From positions 1,302,001-1,366,000 of the forward strand of contig OZ244987.1 of assembly GCA_965223105.1 (NCBI GenBank): a stretch of DNA of 64,000 nucleotides, read 5' to 3'. The DNA is from JABDMH01 sp965223105. GTDB lineage: Bacteria > Bacteroidota > Bacteroidia > Chitinophagales > Saprospiraceae. The notes beneath the pieces are model-generated. The model saw only the letters and a program-made list of their open reading frames with translations. It had not been told where the DNA came from and searched no databases. Shown here piece by piece: positions 1 to 9,098 of this stretch (position 1 is its first letter; every line of letters starts with the position of its first letter). Made by a program: the position numbers and the translations under genes.

Positions 1-1599
1 GGCACCAATCGAGTGTGTATTTAGACCTGAGCCTTGCAGCACCACTTGCAGGAAGTTCATGGAATCGAGATGGTTTCGCTGGTTTCTGAAAACGAATGCT
101 GGCATGTTGCAATTATTGACCAAAAGGTCAAGATCTCCGTCATTGTCGAGGTCAGCATAGGCAGAGCCATTAGAAAAACTAGAGGTATCTAAACCCCAGG
201 CGATGGTATGGTCCGCAAATGTAAGATTACCAAGATTTTTAAATGCGATATTCGAAAGAGGTTGTGAGGGTATTAAATCGATTAATTTCAGGATGGCATC
301 TTCTTCACGATTTCTAATAGACTGCAAAATCTTTGGATCGTTTGAATAAAAATTGATGTAATCTTGATCCAGCAGATCCTTATATATGCCATTGGCTACG
401 TAGAGGTCTTTGTATCCATCGAGATCCAAATCTGCGATTAAGGCACCCCAACTCCAATCTGTAGCTTCTACCCCAGCCAGCCTTCCAATTTCACTAAAAT
501 TGCCAGAGCCTAAATTTAATTGTAATACATTGCGAGTAAACTGGTGGTGATATCCACTGTTGACGGCTAGTTGATATTTGTCCCAATTTTCAAAAGTCAT
601 TTTTGTTTTGTACCGATCTTCAGAATGCGGAAGCATTTCGGTAACGAAAATTTCAGGAAGCCCGTCATTATTGATGTCAGCCATATCCGCACCCATCGAA
701 CCCATACTGATCTCACGCATTTGGTTGACTAGATCTTCTTTGAAAGTGCCATCGTGCTGATTGATATACAGGTAATCTCTTTCAAAGAAATCATTGGAAA
801 CAAAGATGTCTTGCCAACCATCTTTATTTAGATCGCCAATCGTAACACCGAGTCCGAATCCAATGCTGCTGCCATAGATACCGGCTTCCTCGCTGACATC
901 AACGAATAAAGGTTTATTTTCTTGGAAACCTCTCTCCGCCAACAGATTTCGATAGAGTTTATTGCCGCCCAAAGTATCTCGAATTTCCCGTAATCCTGGG
1001 CGCATATCATAACCTCCGACGGGTCTAAAGGAATTATTTAATAAATAAATATCAAGGTCTCCATCCTGATCATAGTCAAAGAATGCAGCATGCGATGAGA
1101 GCCCCTCATCAGCTATCCCGAATGCCACTGCACTTTCAGTAAAGGTGAGATCCCCATTATTGATAAATAGTTCGTTATGTCGATTTTCACCTCCTGGCTG
1201 GCCCGATTTGCAAACGTAAATGTCTAGGAGTCCATCGCTGTTGACATCGGCAAAACTCACACCAGTAGACCAAATATTTTTTGAAGCTACTCCGGCTCGA
1301 TCCGTAATGTCCTCGAAATGGAAATCACCATGGTTTAGATAGAGTTTATTGTCGACCATGTTTCCACAAAAAAATATTTCAACCAGCCCATCTCCATTGA
1401 GATCTCCGACACCAACTCCACCTCCATTATAGAAATTGCGGTAGGTATAGGTATTGAATTCTGCCGTGTGACTCAGCTTATTATGAAAATCAATTCCGGT
1501 ACTATCGGCCGGCATTAGCACGAATAGTTCTTGTTTATGCTCTCGGTCAGTGCAAGCGATCAGCAGTGCGATACTATAGCATAAGGTGACGATTCGCAT
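1..1599 (-). CDS. FG-GAP/VCBS repeat lipoprotein (CRTAC1-like), 3' end outside window
   Basis: The first 533 residues of a secreted beta-propeller lipoprotein are visible. The ATG at 1599 gives a lipoprotein signal ending L-I-A-C (Cys16). At least eight Asp-rich FG-GAP/VCBS calcium-binding loops follow, such as D-L-N-G-D-G and D-Y-D-Q-D-G-D. The YNGGGV-GVGD block and the E-A-T-D-W-S-W-G-A block are shared with the two genes upstream, so these three are paralogues. The family normally adds an ASPIC/UnbV domain and a second propeller, which would lie off the window. The start overlaps the end of the upstream gene by 26 bases, indicating one operon with translational coupling. The ligand is unknown; a role in extracellular glycan or protein binding is inferred from the nearby SusC/SusD pair. 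Confidence 0.88.
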   Translation of the reverse strand, partial: MRIVTLCYSIALLIACTDREHKQELFVLMPADSTGIDFHNKLSHTAEFNTYTYRNFYNGGGVGVGDLNGDGLVEIFFCGNMVDNKLYLNHGDFHFEDITDRAGVASKNIWSTGVSFADVNSDGLLDIYVCKSGQPGGENRHNELFINNGDLTFTESAVAFGIADEGLSSHAAFFDYDQDGDLDIYLLNNSFRPVGGYDMRPGLREIRDTLGGNKLYRNLLAERGFQENKPLFVDVSEEAGIYGSSIGFGLGVTIGDLNKDGWQDIFVSNDFFERDYLYINQHDGTFKEDLVNQMREISMGSMGADMADINNDGLPEIFVTEMLPHSEDRYKTKMTFENWDKYQLAVNSGYHHQFTRNVLQLNLGSGNFSEIGRLAGVEATDWSWGALIADLDLDGYKDLYVANGIYKDLLDQDYINFYSNDPKILQSIRNREEDAILKLIDLIPSQPLSNIAFKNLGNLTFADHTIAWGLDTSSFSNGSAYADLDNDGDLDLLVNNCNMPAFVFRNQRNHLDSMNFLQVVLQGSGLNTHSIGA

Positions 1600-4500
1600 A
1601 GTTTACATTTATTCTAAAACATTGCAGGCTTGCGTCATTCCTGGCTACCAAAAGCGCAGGTTGGTCACCGATCTTGATCCAGGAAAGATCACGTACTTCC
1701 CCTTCTATCCGAAAATTGGCAAAAGTGGAAGTGATATCTCTCCATCCGGTTCCTGCTTGCCACTGCAGGATTGTTCCGTAACTGGCGTCCATCTTACCAA
1801 CAGCTGGGATAATTCCATATTTGTTACCTGCCAGTATGATTTCGGGGTGAGCATCTCCTATGAGATTATGGCTGGATATAGCGTGGGTAGAGGATATTTG
1901 AGCTTGAGCAGGGAGTGGTTGGAACTTTAGCTGACTGTTGCCCAGATTTTCTACGCTCATGGATGCAAAGGTGGTGACTTCCCTCTGGGTCGCATTGTCT
2001 AAAGTTTCCTGAGTAAATAGGTCTGACATGCTCTCTGTCGCAAACGCTTGATAAGACCGATATTTCTTTTTCAAGAAAATCAGTGCCTCTCCCAGTTCGT
2101 CTAATCCAAGAACGGGATATTCTATACCGTGACGATAATAACTCAGTATTGGATCTGGTGAGAGATTGCGATCGAAGTCAGCCAGGTAAAGTCTTACCGG
2201 CTCTTTGGGTGTTGCATTGAGCGAGCAATTGAGGCCAAAATTTCCCAAAATGAAATCAATGTCACCGTCCCGATCAAAGTCTGTGGTATCAACTGATTGC
2301 CACCATCCTTTGAGATTGTGACCAGGAGTTCCTGTGCCGCTCAAGGTTTCTTTGACCAGGTGATTGTTTTTATTGCGAAAAAGGACCACCGGCATCCACT
2401 CACCCACCACGATCAGGTCGAGATCGATATCTCCATCGATATCATACCAGATTCCATCGGTGACCATGCCAAGCTGAGAAGCGTTGATGATTTCTGTAGC
2501 TGCAATCTCGAAATTGCCCAGTCCATCATTGAGTAAGAGATAGCTGTCTGGAGATCGACCATAAAAAACTGGCTGCGATCTGGATCCGATAAACAGGTCT
2601 GTGTCACCATCATCATCGAAATCAGCTGGCAAGACACAAGAGGTTTCATTGTATATTTCAGGTAATTGCCGAACCTTGGAAAAGTTGCCCAAGCCATCAT
2701 TGAGATACAAGCGGTCTAGTCTCGAGGAATCCTTTTGAACTAATTGGTTACCGGCACTTCCAATGTACAAATCCAAATCTCCATCATTTTCCACATCTAC
2801 ACTAATTACGGCAACGTCCTCACTTCGTATGTCGTTTGTGGCAAAAGACATGTCGGTGCGATAAAATCCATCCCCGTCTTGGAAAAATAGTTGACCGGTT
2901 TGTCCCGAGGCGCCACCGATGTAGAAGTCATCTAACCCATCACCGGAAAAGTCTGCCACAGAAATGCTGGGTCCCTCAGTGGAGAGAACATACGGAATCA
3001 GAGGTTCGCGGTTGTGATCAAAAAAATTATTTTCCCTATGTACAAATCCCAGATTATATTCCTCTGTAGCATCGGTGAAAATAGGTGTTGACTTATGCTC
3101 ATCTGGCGCTTTTTCAGTCTGGGCATTTTCGTACTTGACTACAATCGTTTGATTGGCCATTATCTTGACTAATTGTTGCATCTTCCCATCAAACCAAGTA
3201 ACCCTAATGGTATCGATTATTGTCTGTTCGCCTAGCCCAAAAAGTGGTTTTATTGTACTGCACGATTGCCAGCCCCTTACCGGAAATACCTCCTGAAGCT
3301 GCATTAGCCCCCCAGCGCGAATTTCGACCAAGCTACCAATCCCATCCCGATTGCCCTGGGGACCATCCAAATCAATTTCAATATATGAGTTTCCAGATGT
3401 TGGTCGAGTTACATTTTCGAGATATGAGGCAGGAGCATTAATATTATTTATGACCAAATCAAGGTCCCCATCTCGATCAAAATCAGCATAGGCAATTCCC
3501 GTAGAAATTGTAGGTGCCTCTGCATTATCCCATTGTAAAGATCGCTCAAAGTACTCCCCATTGATATTAATAAATAGATAGTTGGGATGCCTGCCTTCAG
3601 GCATCCGGCTGACTAAATCAAGATCAGAGGCATGTGTCTGAATTTCCTGATTGGCGATATATTTAAGATAATCCAGGTCATTAGGCCTTCTCACAATTCC
3701 ATTGGTAATAAAAAGATCTTTCCAACCATCTAGATTCAAATCAATAAACAATGGCGCCCAACTCCAATCTGTGCTGCTTAGTCCCATGATTTCCCCGACA
3801 TCACTAAATCTGATTTCCCCATCTTTTATTCCTTGATTTATCTGGAGCATGTTTCTTGGATATTGATAGTGATATCCAAAGCTGCGTTTAAAGTGATCTA
3901 TTTTATAAGAGTCCGGACCTTGTGCGCTTTTGAAAATAATCTCGTCCTCGGGTTTCATATCCAAGGTTATCACATCAAGCCAACCGTCATTATTGAAGTC
4001 TGCAATATCATTCCCCATCGAAAAATAGCTGGTATGACCAGTGAGGTTGGCAGCATTTTCTTGAAATGTTTTATCACCATTGTTTAGATAAATAAAGTCA
4101 TTTTCGTGAAAATCATTACTGACGTAGATGTCTGGATATCCATCCCGGTTGAGGTCCCCAATACCCACTCCCAATCCATAGCCGGCAATTCCTCCGATGA
4201 TACCTGCTCTCTCGCTGACATCTTCGAAACTTATCTTCCCGGTCTCCACCAGTTGATTTTCAAACAATTTGTCCCCAGCATTTTTATCTCGCAGACGAGT
4301 GGATGCAGTATCTCGGTAGGATTCAGTAGAATGTACCGAATGGCACAATAGGTACATATCTAAATCTCCATCAATGTCGTAGTCGAAAAAGGCAGCTTGG
4401 GTTGAAAATCCTGAATGGTCCAGACCATAATCAAGGGCCATGTCGGTAAAAGTGATTTGACATGATGACTTGGTGTCCATACAGCCATTATTAATAAAAA

Positions 4501-4966
4501 ACTGATTTTTTCCCTCAAAGGATTTGTAGTGATCTAATTGACAAAGATAGATGTCAAGCCAACCATCACCATTGATATCAACCATACTCACTCCGGTAGA
4601 CCAGTTGCCCTTGCCCCCAATTCCGGCAATTTCCGTAATATCTTCAAAATGCATTTTACCGTCCTCGCCCTTTCCTAAATTGAGAAAAAGACGATTTGGT
4701 CTTTGGTTGGCAGAGAGATAGATGTCTGTTAGCCCATCATTATTTACGTCACCGACGGCAACACCTCCACCATTATAGAAATACAAATACTGTATGATGT
4801 TAAAATGATCGTCCTCAATCAAGGTGTTTTCGAAATCAAGACCCACAACCTTCTTTTCAACAAGCAAAGCCTCTCTATCTTGCAGAGCTTGGATGCAACT
4901 ATGCAAACCCAACAGAAGGAGCCAAAGCACCACTGTCCAAAGTATAGGAGCAATTGTCCTCATCAT
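1574..4966 (-). CDS. FG-GAP/ASPIC-UnbV lipoprotein, paralogue 2
   Basis: About 1130 residues. It has an N-terminal hydrophobic signal ending L-H-S-C, a first FG-GAP/VCBS propeller to about residue 510, an ASPIC/UnbV domain near 540-620 (block V-R-G-W-Q-S then F-G-L-G), and a second run of FG-GAP repeats to about residue 930. A less repetitive tail follows. The stop of the preceding gene and this ATG share one base (TGATG at 4968-4964), which favours the ATG at 4966. A second ATG follows directly at 4963, and a TTG lies one codon upstream. It is full length for its type. The expected role is an outer-surface binding protein exported as a lipoprotein; nothing in the sequence shows catalysis. 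Confidence 0.9.
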   Translation of the reverse strand: MMRTIAPILWTVVLWLLLLGLHSCIQALQDREALLVEKKVVGLDFENTLIEDDHFNIIQYLYFYNGGGVAVGDVNNDGLTDIYLSANQRPNRLFLNLGKGEDGKMHFEDITEIAGIGGKGNWSTGVSMVDINGDGWLDIYLCQLDHYKSFEGKNQFFINNGCMDTKSSCQITFTDMALDYGLDHSGFSTQAAFFDYDIDGDLDMYLLCHSVHSTESYRDTASTRLRDKNAGDKLFENQLVETGKISFEDVSERAGIIGGIAGYGLGVGIGDLNRDGYPDIYVSNDFHENDFIYLNNGDKTFQENAANLTGHTSYFSMGNDIADFNNDGWLDVITLDMKPEDEIIFKSAQGPDSYKIDHFKRSFGYHYQYPRNMLQINQGIKDGEIRFSDVGEIMGLSSTDWSWAPLFIDLNLDGWKDLFITNGIVRRPNDLDYLKYIANQEIQTHASDLDLVSRMPEGRHPNYLFININGEYFERSLQWDNAEAPTISTGIAYADFDRDGDLDLVINNINAPASYLENVTRPTSGNSYIEIDLDGPQGNRDGIGSLVEIRAGGLMQLQEVFPVRGWQSCSTIKPLFGLGEQTIIDTIRVTWFDGKMQQLVKIMANQTIVVKYENAQTEKAPDEHKSTPIFTDATEEYNLGFVHRENNFFDHNREPLIPYVLSTEGPSISVADFSGDGLDDFYIGGASGQTGQLFFQDGDGFYRTDMSFATNDIRSEDVAVISVDVENDGDLDLYIGSAGNQLVQKDSSRLDRLYLNDGLGNFSKVRQLPEIYNETSCVLPADFDDDGDTDLFIGSRSQPVFYGRSPDSYLLLNDGLGNFEIAATEIINASQLGMVTDGIWYDIDGDIDLDLIVVGEWMPVVLFRNKNNHLVKETLSGTGTPGHNLKGWWQSVDTTDFDRDGDIDFILGNFGLNCSLNATPKEPVRLYLADFDRNLSPDPILSYYRHGIEYPVLGLDELGEALIFLKKKYRSYQAFATESMSDLFTQETLDNATQREVTTFASMSVENLGNSQLKFQPLPAQAQISSTHAISSHNLIGDAHPEIILAGNKYGIIPAVGKMDASYGTILQWQAGTGWRDITSTFANFRIEGEVRDLSWIKIGDQPALLVARNDASLQCFRINVNYANRHLML

Positions 4967-7900
4967 CAAAAAGCATAAATCTGTAAGGAAGCTTTGTTTC
5001 TGGCTACAAGGACTTTTGGCTTGCCAGCAATGTGAATTAATGCCAAATCTCTAATCTGTCCCTGGGATTGAAATCCTGATTCTCTACCATGGACTGCTTT
5101 AAAATGGTGTTTCCCATCACCTTTCAATAACAGTCCCTGGCTGGCATCATATCGCCCCACTTCTGGTTTTACCTCATATAGGTTGCCACCCAGTAATAGG
5201 TCTAGGTGATCATCCCCATCAAAATCATGAACCAAAAGCCCGTAGACCGGCGAAAATTGTACCTCGGTAGGCAAGGAATGCTCGCGGAACTTTCCTTTTC
5301 CCTTATTTTCTAGATAAATGGTGCGTAGTTCGTAGGCTGCTTGATGTACACTGGTCTTGACCGATTCTTCTGGAAAGATGTCATTGATGGTTTGTTCTCT
5401 GTAATTTGCGTAGAGTTGATATTTCTTCTTTAAATGGGGCAGTTGCATGACTAAGTCATGACGCAGGGCGAGGGGGTATGATTGTTCTCCATTATATTGT
5501 GTAATGATGGGTTCGGGAGTACCATTTTTGTCAAAATCATTCACAAATAATTCAACGGGTTTCTCCTGACTAGCTCTAAACCGCGTATTCAGTCCGTGGT
5601 TGCCAATGATTAAGTCTTGGTCACCATCACGATCAAAGTCTCCAGCTCGCAGACAATTCCACCAGCCATGAGTCTTTCGACCTCCCAGTTCTAGTACTGA
5701 TTTTCTGAACATACCCCTATCATTGAAAAATAGAGTAATGGGCATCCATTCTCCAACCACTACCAGATCTTCATCATTGTCATCATCCAAATCCATCCAT
5801 AAGGCATCAGTGATCATACCCAGATTCAGCATTTCTGGGGCCAATTGCTTAGTGGCGTCCCTAAAGATCCCATTGCCGTCATTATTGAGGAGATAGCCTT
5901 GGGCTGGCAGTCCGTAATAGCCTGGAATGACTCGAATCCCGACGAACAGGTCTTGATCACCATCCTGATCGTAGTCTGCAGCTTGCACGCAAGCAGTACT
6001 TTCCATTTTGAATGTTGGCAGATATTGCGGTGAGCGGCTGAATGTACCCGTCCCATCGTTGATATAAAGCTGATCGACAAGTAAGTTTGAATTTAGAAGA
6101 AATTCATTACCACCCCTGGCAACATACAGATCCTGGTCTCCATCACTGTCAGCATCAAAAAAAATGCAATCAAGGTCTTCACTGGCTTTCTCTCGCAAAA
6201 AGAGATCCTGATTCGTGGATTTGAAGGTGCCGTTGGTCCCCTGGACAAAGAGTGCTGACGGCATATTGGCGGCCCCTCCAATAAAAAAATCTTCTCTACC
6301 ATCATTATTTACGTCACCAACACAGATCCGGGGCCCTTGTGTCGATAACATATGATAGATTAAACGGTCTCGATCAAAATCAACAAAAACATTTTCTTGA
6401 TGATTAAATAATAAGGTTGAATCACCTATCTCAGTGAATATTTGTCCAGTAAGCTTAGGAGCATCTTCTTTCCAGGCGATTGATTGACTCTCTTCCTGCT
6501 GAAGGATCAATTCTTGATTGGGCTTGATATTAAATGTTTTGGTGATGGATTGATCGGGCCAAAGCACAATGATGCTGTCAATTATTGAAACTTGACCAAG
6601 ACCAAAATTTAGTCGAGGATCTACTGTCGATTGAAAACCACGTACCGGTATATTGGCCTGGTAAAAAGTTTGTCCATTGGCATAAAGGGTAACTTGTGCG
6701 CCTACTGCAAAAATATTTTTCTCCTTCCCAATCAGTGTGACCTTCAGCCAATTTCTAGGCTTTACAAGATCCAATTCATTGCGATAGATAAATGCTTCGG
6801 CATTCACATTATTGATCACCAAATCCAAATCGCCGTCGTTGTCCAGATCAGCATATGTTGCTCCATTGGAATGACTTGGTGAAGCTAGACCCCATTCTTG
6901 AGCTACATTGGTAAATTTGAGGTCACCCTGATTTTGAAACATATAATTGGGAATGGGAGTCGATGGGATGGTATCGATCAGTTTCTTGTAGTTTACACTA
7001 TCTTCGGTAACAATCTGCTTGACAATCTCCTCATTTGAAACGAAATTGATATAGTCTTGGTCAATAATATCCTTATACAAGCCATTAGCTACAAATAGAT
7101 CTTTTAACCCATCGTTGTCAAAATCAGCCATCAAAGCTCCCCAACTCCAGTCGGTGGCTTCAACACCGGCCAGCCTGCCGATCTCACTGAAGGTTCCGTC
7201 GGCATTGTTTAATTGAAGCACATTGCGAGTAAATTGGTGGTAGTAACCATTTTGAAGATTATATTGGTATCTGTCCCAATTTTCAAAGGTCATTTTGGTT
7301 TTGAAACGGGATTCATTTTCGGGTAACATCTCGGTCACGAAAATCTCCGGATGTCCATCGTTATTGATATCGGCAATATCCGCTCCCATGGATGCCACAC
7401 TCAACGATTGTATTCGATTCTCCAGGTCCTCCTTAAAGGTGCCATCGCCCTGATTGATGTAGAGATAATCTCGTTCAAAAAAATCATTAGATACGAAAAT
7501 GTCAAGCCATCCATCTCGGTTTACATCTCCGATCGTAACTCCGAGACCAAATCCAATTTCACTTCCATAAATCCCTGCTTGTTCGCTGATGTCGGCGAAT
7601 CGACTATTTTCGTTGAGAAACAATTTATCGCCTCCCAATTCATCCCGAACCGGGCGTTGATTTTTCATCCGGTTGAAATCAAAAATCGAACGGTAGGAAT
7701 TATTTAATAAATAGGCATCCAGATCGCCATCCTGATCCAAATCAAAGAAAGCTGCATGCGTGCCGTAGCCACGGTCAGCAAGATTGTATTTTTCTGCTTG
7801 CTCACTAAACCGGATCGACTTTGGATCATCGTCGCTGGCACCCTGGTTAATAAACAATTCATTTTGTTTGTTATCACCATCTAAATCCCCAGAATTGCAC

Positions 7901-8307
7901 ACATAAATATCTAACCAACCATCTCCATTGATGTCGGCCATGGTCACTCCGGTAGACCATGCCCTCTCACCGGCCACACCAGCAGCTTCTGAAACATCTT
8001 CAAACTTAAAATTGCCTTTATTTATATACAATTTATTAGGGAGCATATTGGCTGTAAAATACAAGTCAGGCAGTCCATCGTTATTCACGTCACCTGCGGC
8101 CACACCACCGCCATTATAGAAATTTCGGTAAGTATAAATATTAAATTTCCGGTCGTATTCGAGGTTGTTGGCAAACGCGATACCTGTAGAATCGGATGAT
8201 AGGCGGGTAAATAGGGAACTGGTCTTCACATCTTTGCTACAGCTGGTGACTGTGATCAGCAGCGACAAGAGGGTAAGGTCTAATATATAGCAACAGGTCT
8301 TTTTCAT
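4966..8307 (-). CDS. FG-GAP/ASPIC-UnbV lipoprotein, paralogue 3
   Basis: 1113 residues from the ATG at 8307. The signal peptide ends V-T-S-C (Cys23), a lipobox. Repeated calcium-loop motifs of the form D-x-N-x-D-G and D-x-D-x-D-G-D form two propeller blocks flanking an ASPIC/UnbV domain near residues 535-605 (V-R-G-F-Q-S, F-G-L-G). It is closest to the edge-truncated paralogue at 1-1599: both share the stretch R-D-Y-L-Y-I-N-Q and the M-T-F-E-N-W-D block. Its start overlaps the upstream stop by four bases (ATGA), and its own stop overlaps the next ATG, so three large lipoproteins are probably made in fixed proportion from one message. Family assignment is firm; function is inferred only from context. 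Confidence 0.92.
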   Translation of the reverse strand: MKKTCCYILDLTLLSLLITVTSCSKDVKTSSLFTRLSSDSTGIAFANNLEYDRKFNIYTYRNFYNGGGVAAGDVNNDGLPDLYFTANMLPNKLYINKGNFKFEDVSEAAGVAGERAWSTGVTMADINGDGWLDIYVCNSGDLDGDNKQNELFINQGASDDDPKSIRFSEQAEKYNLADRGYGTHAAFFDLDQDGDLDAYLLNNSYRSIFDFNRMKNQRPVRDELGGDKLFLNENSRFADISEQAGIYGSEIGFGLGVTIGDVNRDGWLDIFVSNDFFERDYLYINQGDGTFKEDLENRIQSLSVASMGADIADINNDGHPEIFVTEMLPENESRFKTKMTFENWDRYQYNLQNGYYHQFTRNVLQLNNADGTFSEIGRLAGVEATDWSWGALMADFDNDGLKDLFVANGLYKDIIDQDYINFVSNEEIVKQIVTEDSVNYKKLIDTIPSTPIPNYMFQNQGDLKFTNVAQEWGLASPSHSNGATYADLDNDGDLDLVINNVNAEAFIYRNELDLVKPRNWLKVTLIGKEKNIFAVGAQVTLYANGQTFYQANIPVRGFQSTVDPRLNFGLGQVSIIDSIIVLWPDQSITKTFNIKPNQELILQQEESQSIAWKEDAPKLTGQIFTEIGDSTLLFNHQENVFVDFDRDRLIYHMLSTQGPRICVGDVNNDGREDFFIGGAANMPSALFVQGTNGTFKSTNQDLFLREKASEDLDCIFFDADSDGDQDLYVARGGNEFLLNSNLLVDQLYINDGTGTFSRSPQYLPTFKMESTACVQAADYDQDGDQDLFVGIRVIPGYYGLPAQGYLLNNDGNGIFRDATKQLAPEMLNLGMITDALWMDLDDDNDEDLVVVGEWMPITLFFNDRGMFRKSVLELGGRKTHGWWNCLRAGDFDRDGDQDLIIGNHGLNTRFRASQEKPVELFVNDFDKNGTPEPIITQYNGEQSYPLALRHDLVMQLPHLKKKYQLYANYREQTINDIFPEESVKTSVHQAAYELRTIYLENKGKGKFREHSLPTEVQFSPVYGLLVHDFDGDDHLDLLLGGNLYEVKPEVGRYDASQGLLLKGDGKHHFKAVHGRESGFQSQGQIRDLALIHIAGKPKVLVARNKASLQIYAF

Positions 8308-8885
8308 CTTGCGGGAACACTGTCGTTTGTAGCTTCTAGTTCTTTGATTTTCCTGAGGTCAACTATATCGACCCTTACTTGTTGGTCGTCTATATCATAT
8401 ACCGTGATGCGTCTATTGCCATCGATTTTGGTAAAGGCACTACCCCTTAGCGGTGTGGGGCTTGGAATTTCAATGAATCCTGAGCCGTACCATTTTTCCA
8501 TCAACTGCAGGACTTCCGTCTTCAATTGGTCGGCAAATAAATGCTTGTTCCATGGCGCCCATGCTGTGTAGGAAAAAAGAATGGGCATCTCAATGATTTT
8601 ATCGTCGTGGAAGCGAGGGTAGAAATCCATCCCTGCCGGATACTGAAAATCTTTCACTTCATAGTAGACCGAAGTATTCGCAGCTCCTTGGCGGATGAGG
8701 CCTTTTTTGTTAAGATTCCAGCAATGCGTGTAAAAGTCCTTTGATGACATGCCCAAGTATAAACCGAAGAAAAGGCTGTCATGTCGCTCGGCGTTAGTAA
8801 GTTCCTTAGTTTCCATCTTTTCGTAGGGGCTGACATTATAGCACATGGTCAAGATCAAGAGGAAGGCAACAGCGCCAAGGATCAT
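8304..8885 (-). CDS. small membrane-anchored protein of unknown function
   Basis: I do not recognise this family. From the ATG at 8885 it is 193 residues with a hydrophobic N-terminal stretch (about residues 2-15) ending near L-T-M-C. That could be a lipoprotein signal or a membrane anchor. The remainder is a mixed alpha/beta soluble domain with several Trp and Tyr. A longer frame opens at a TTG at 8963 but adds 26 residues ahead of the hydrophobic segment, so the ATG is preferred. It is the first gene of the FG-GAP operon and overlaps the next gene by ATGA, so a supporting role for those lipoproteins is plausible but unproven. Confidence 0.65.
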   Translation of the reverse strand: MILGAVAFLLILTMCYNVSPYEKMETKELTNAERHDSLFFGLYLGMSSKDFYTHCWNLNKKGLIRQGAANTSVYYEVKDFQYPAGMDFYPRFHDDKIIEMPILFSYTAWAPWNKHLFADQLKTEVLQLMEKWYGSGFIEIPSPTPLRGSAFTKIDGNRRITVYDIDDQQVRVDIVDLRKIKELEATNDSVPAR

Positions 8886-9033
8886 CCATATTTTATTGCC
8901 GAGGTGGATCAAACCAAAAATACAACTTAGTTTAAAAAGAGTGGGGGTGGGGCTATACAGCAAGATCTCAAAATTAGCAAGTAATCATATAATCCGGTAG
9001 TCATCAGATCCATGATTTAGCATCAAGAGAGAT

Positions 9034-9063
9034 AAAAAAGCCGGAAACAATCGCTTCCGGCTT
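9034..9063 (-). terminator. intrinsic terminator after the first susD-like gene
   Basis: A perfect 9-bp stem (AAGCCGGAA at 9038-9046 with TTCCGGCTT at 9055-9063) encloses an 8-base loop. Read on the minus strand it is followed by a run of T at 9034-9039. It lies 35 bases past the SusD-like stop, so it should separate the SusC/SusD transcript from the FG-GAP operon, which then needs its own promoter in 8886-9030. Confidence 0.85.
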
Positions 9064-9098
9064 CTTACGTCCAATTTACCTAAGTAACCTGCTGAAGT

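Noticed and set aside
1574..8307. Many shorter open frames on the plus strand across the FG-GAP genes
   Set aside because: They arise from the repetitive Asp-rich coding sequence on the other strand and have no start signals or family features.
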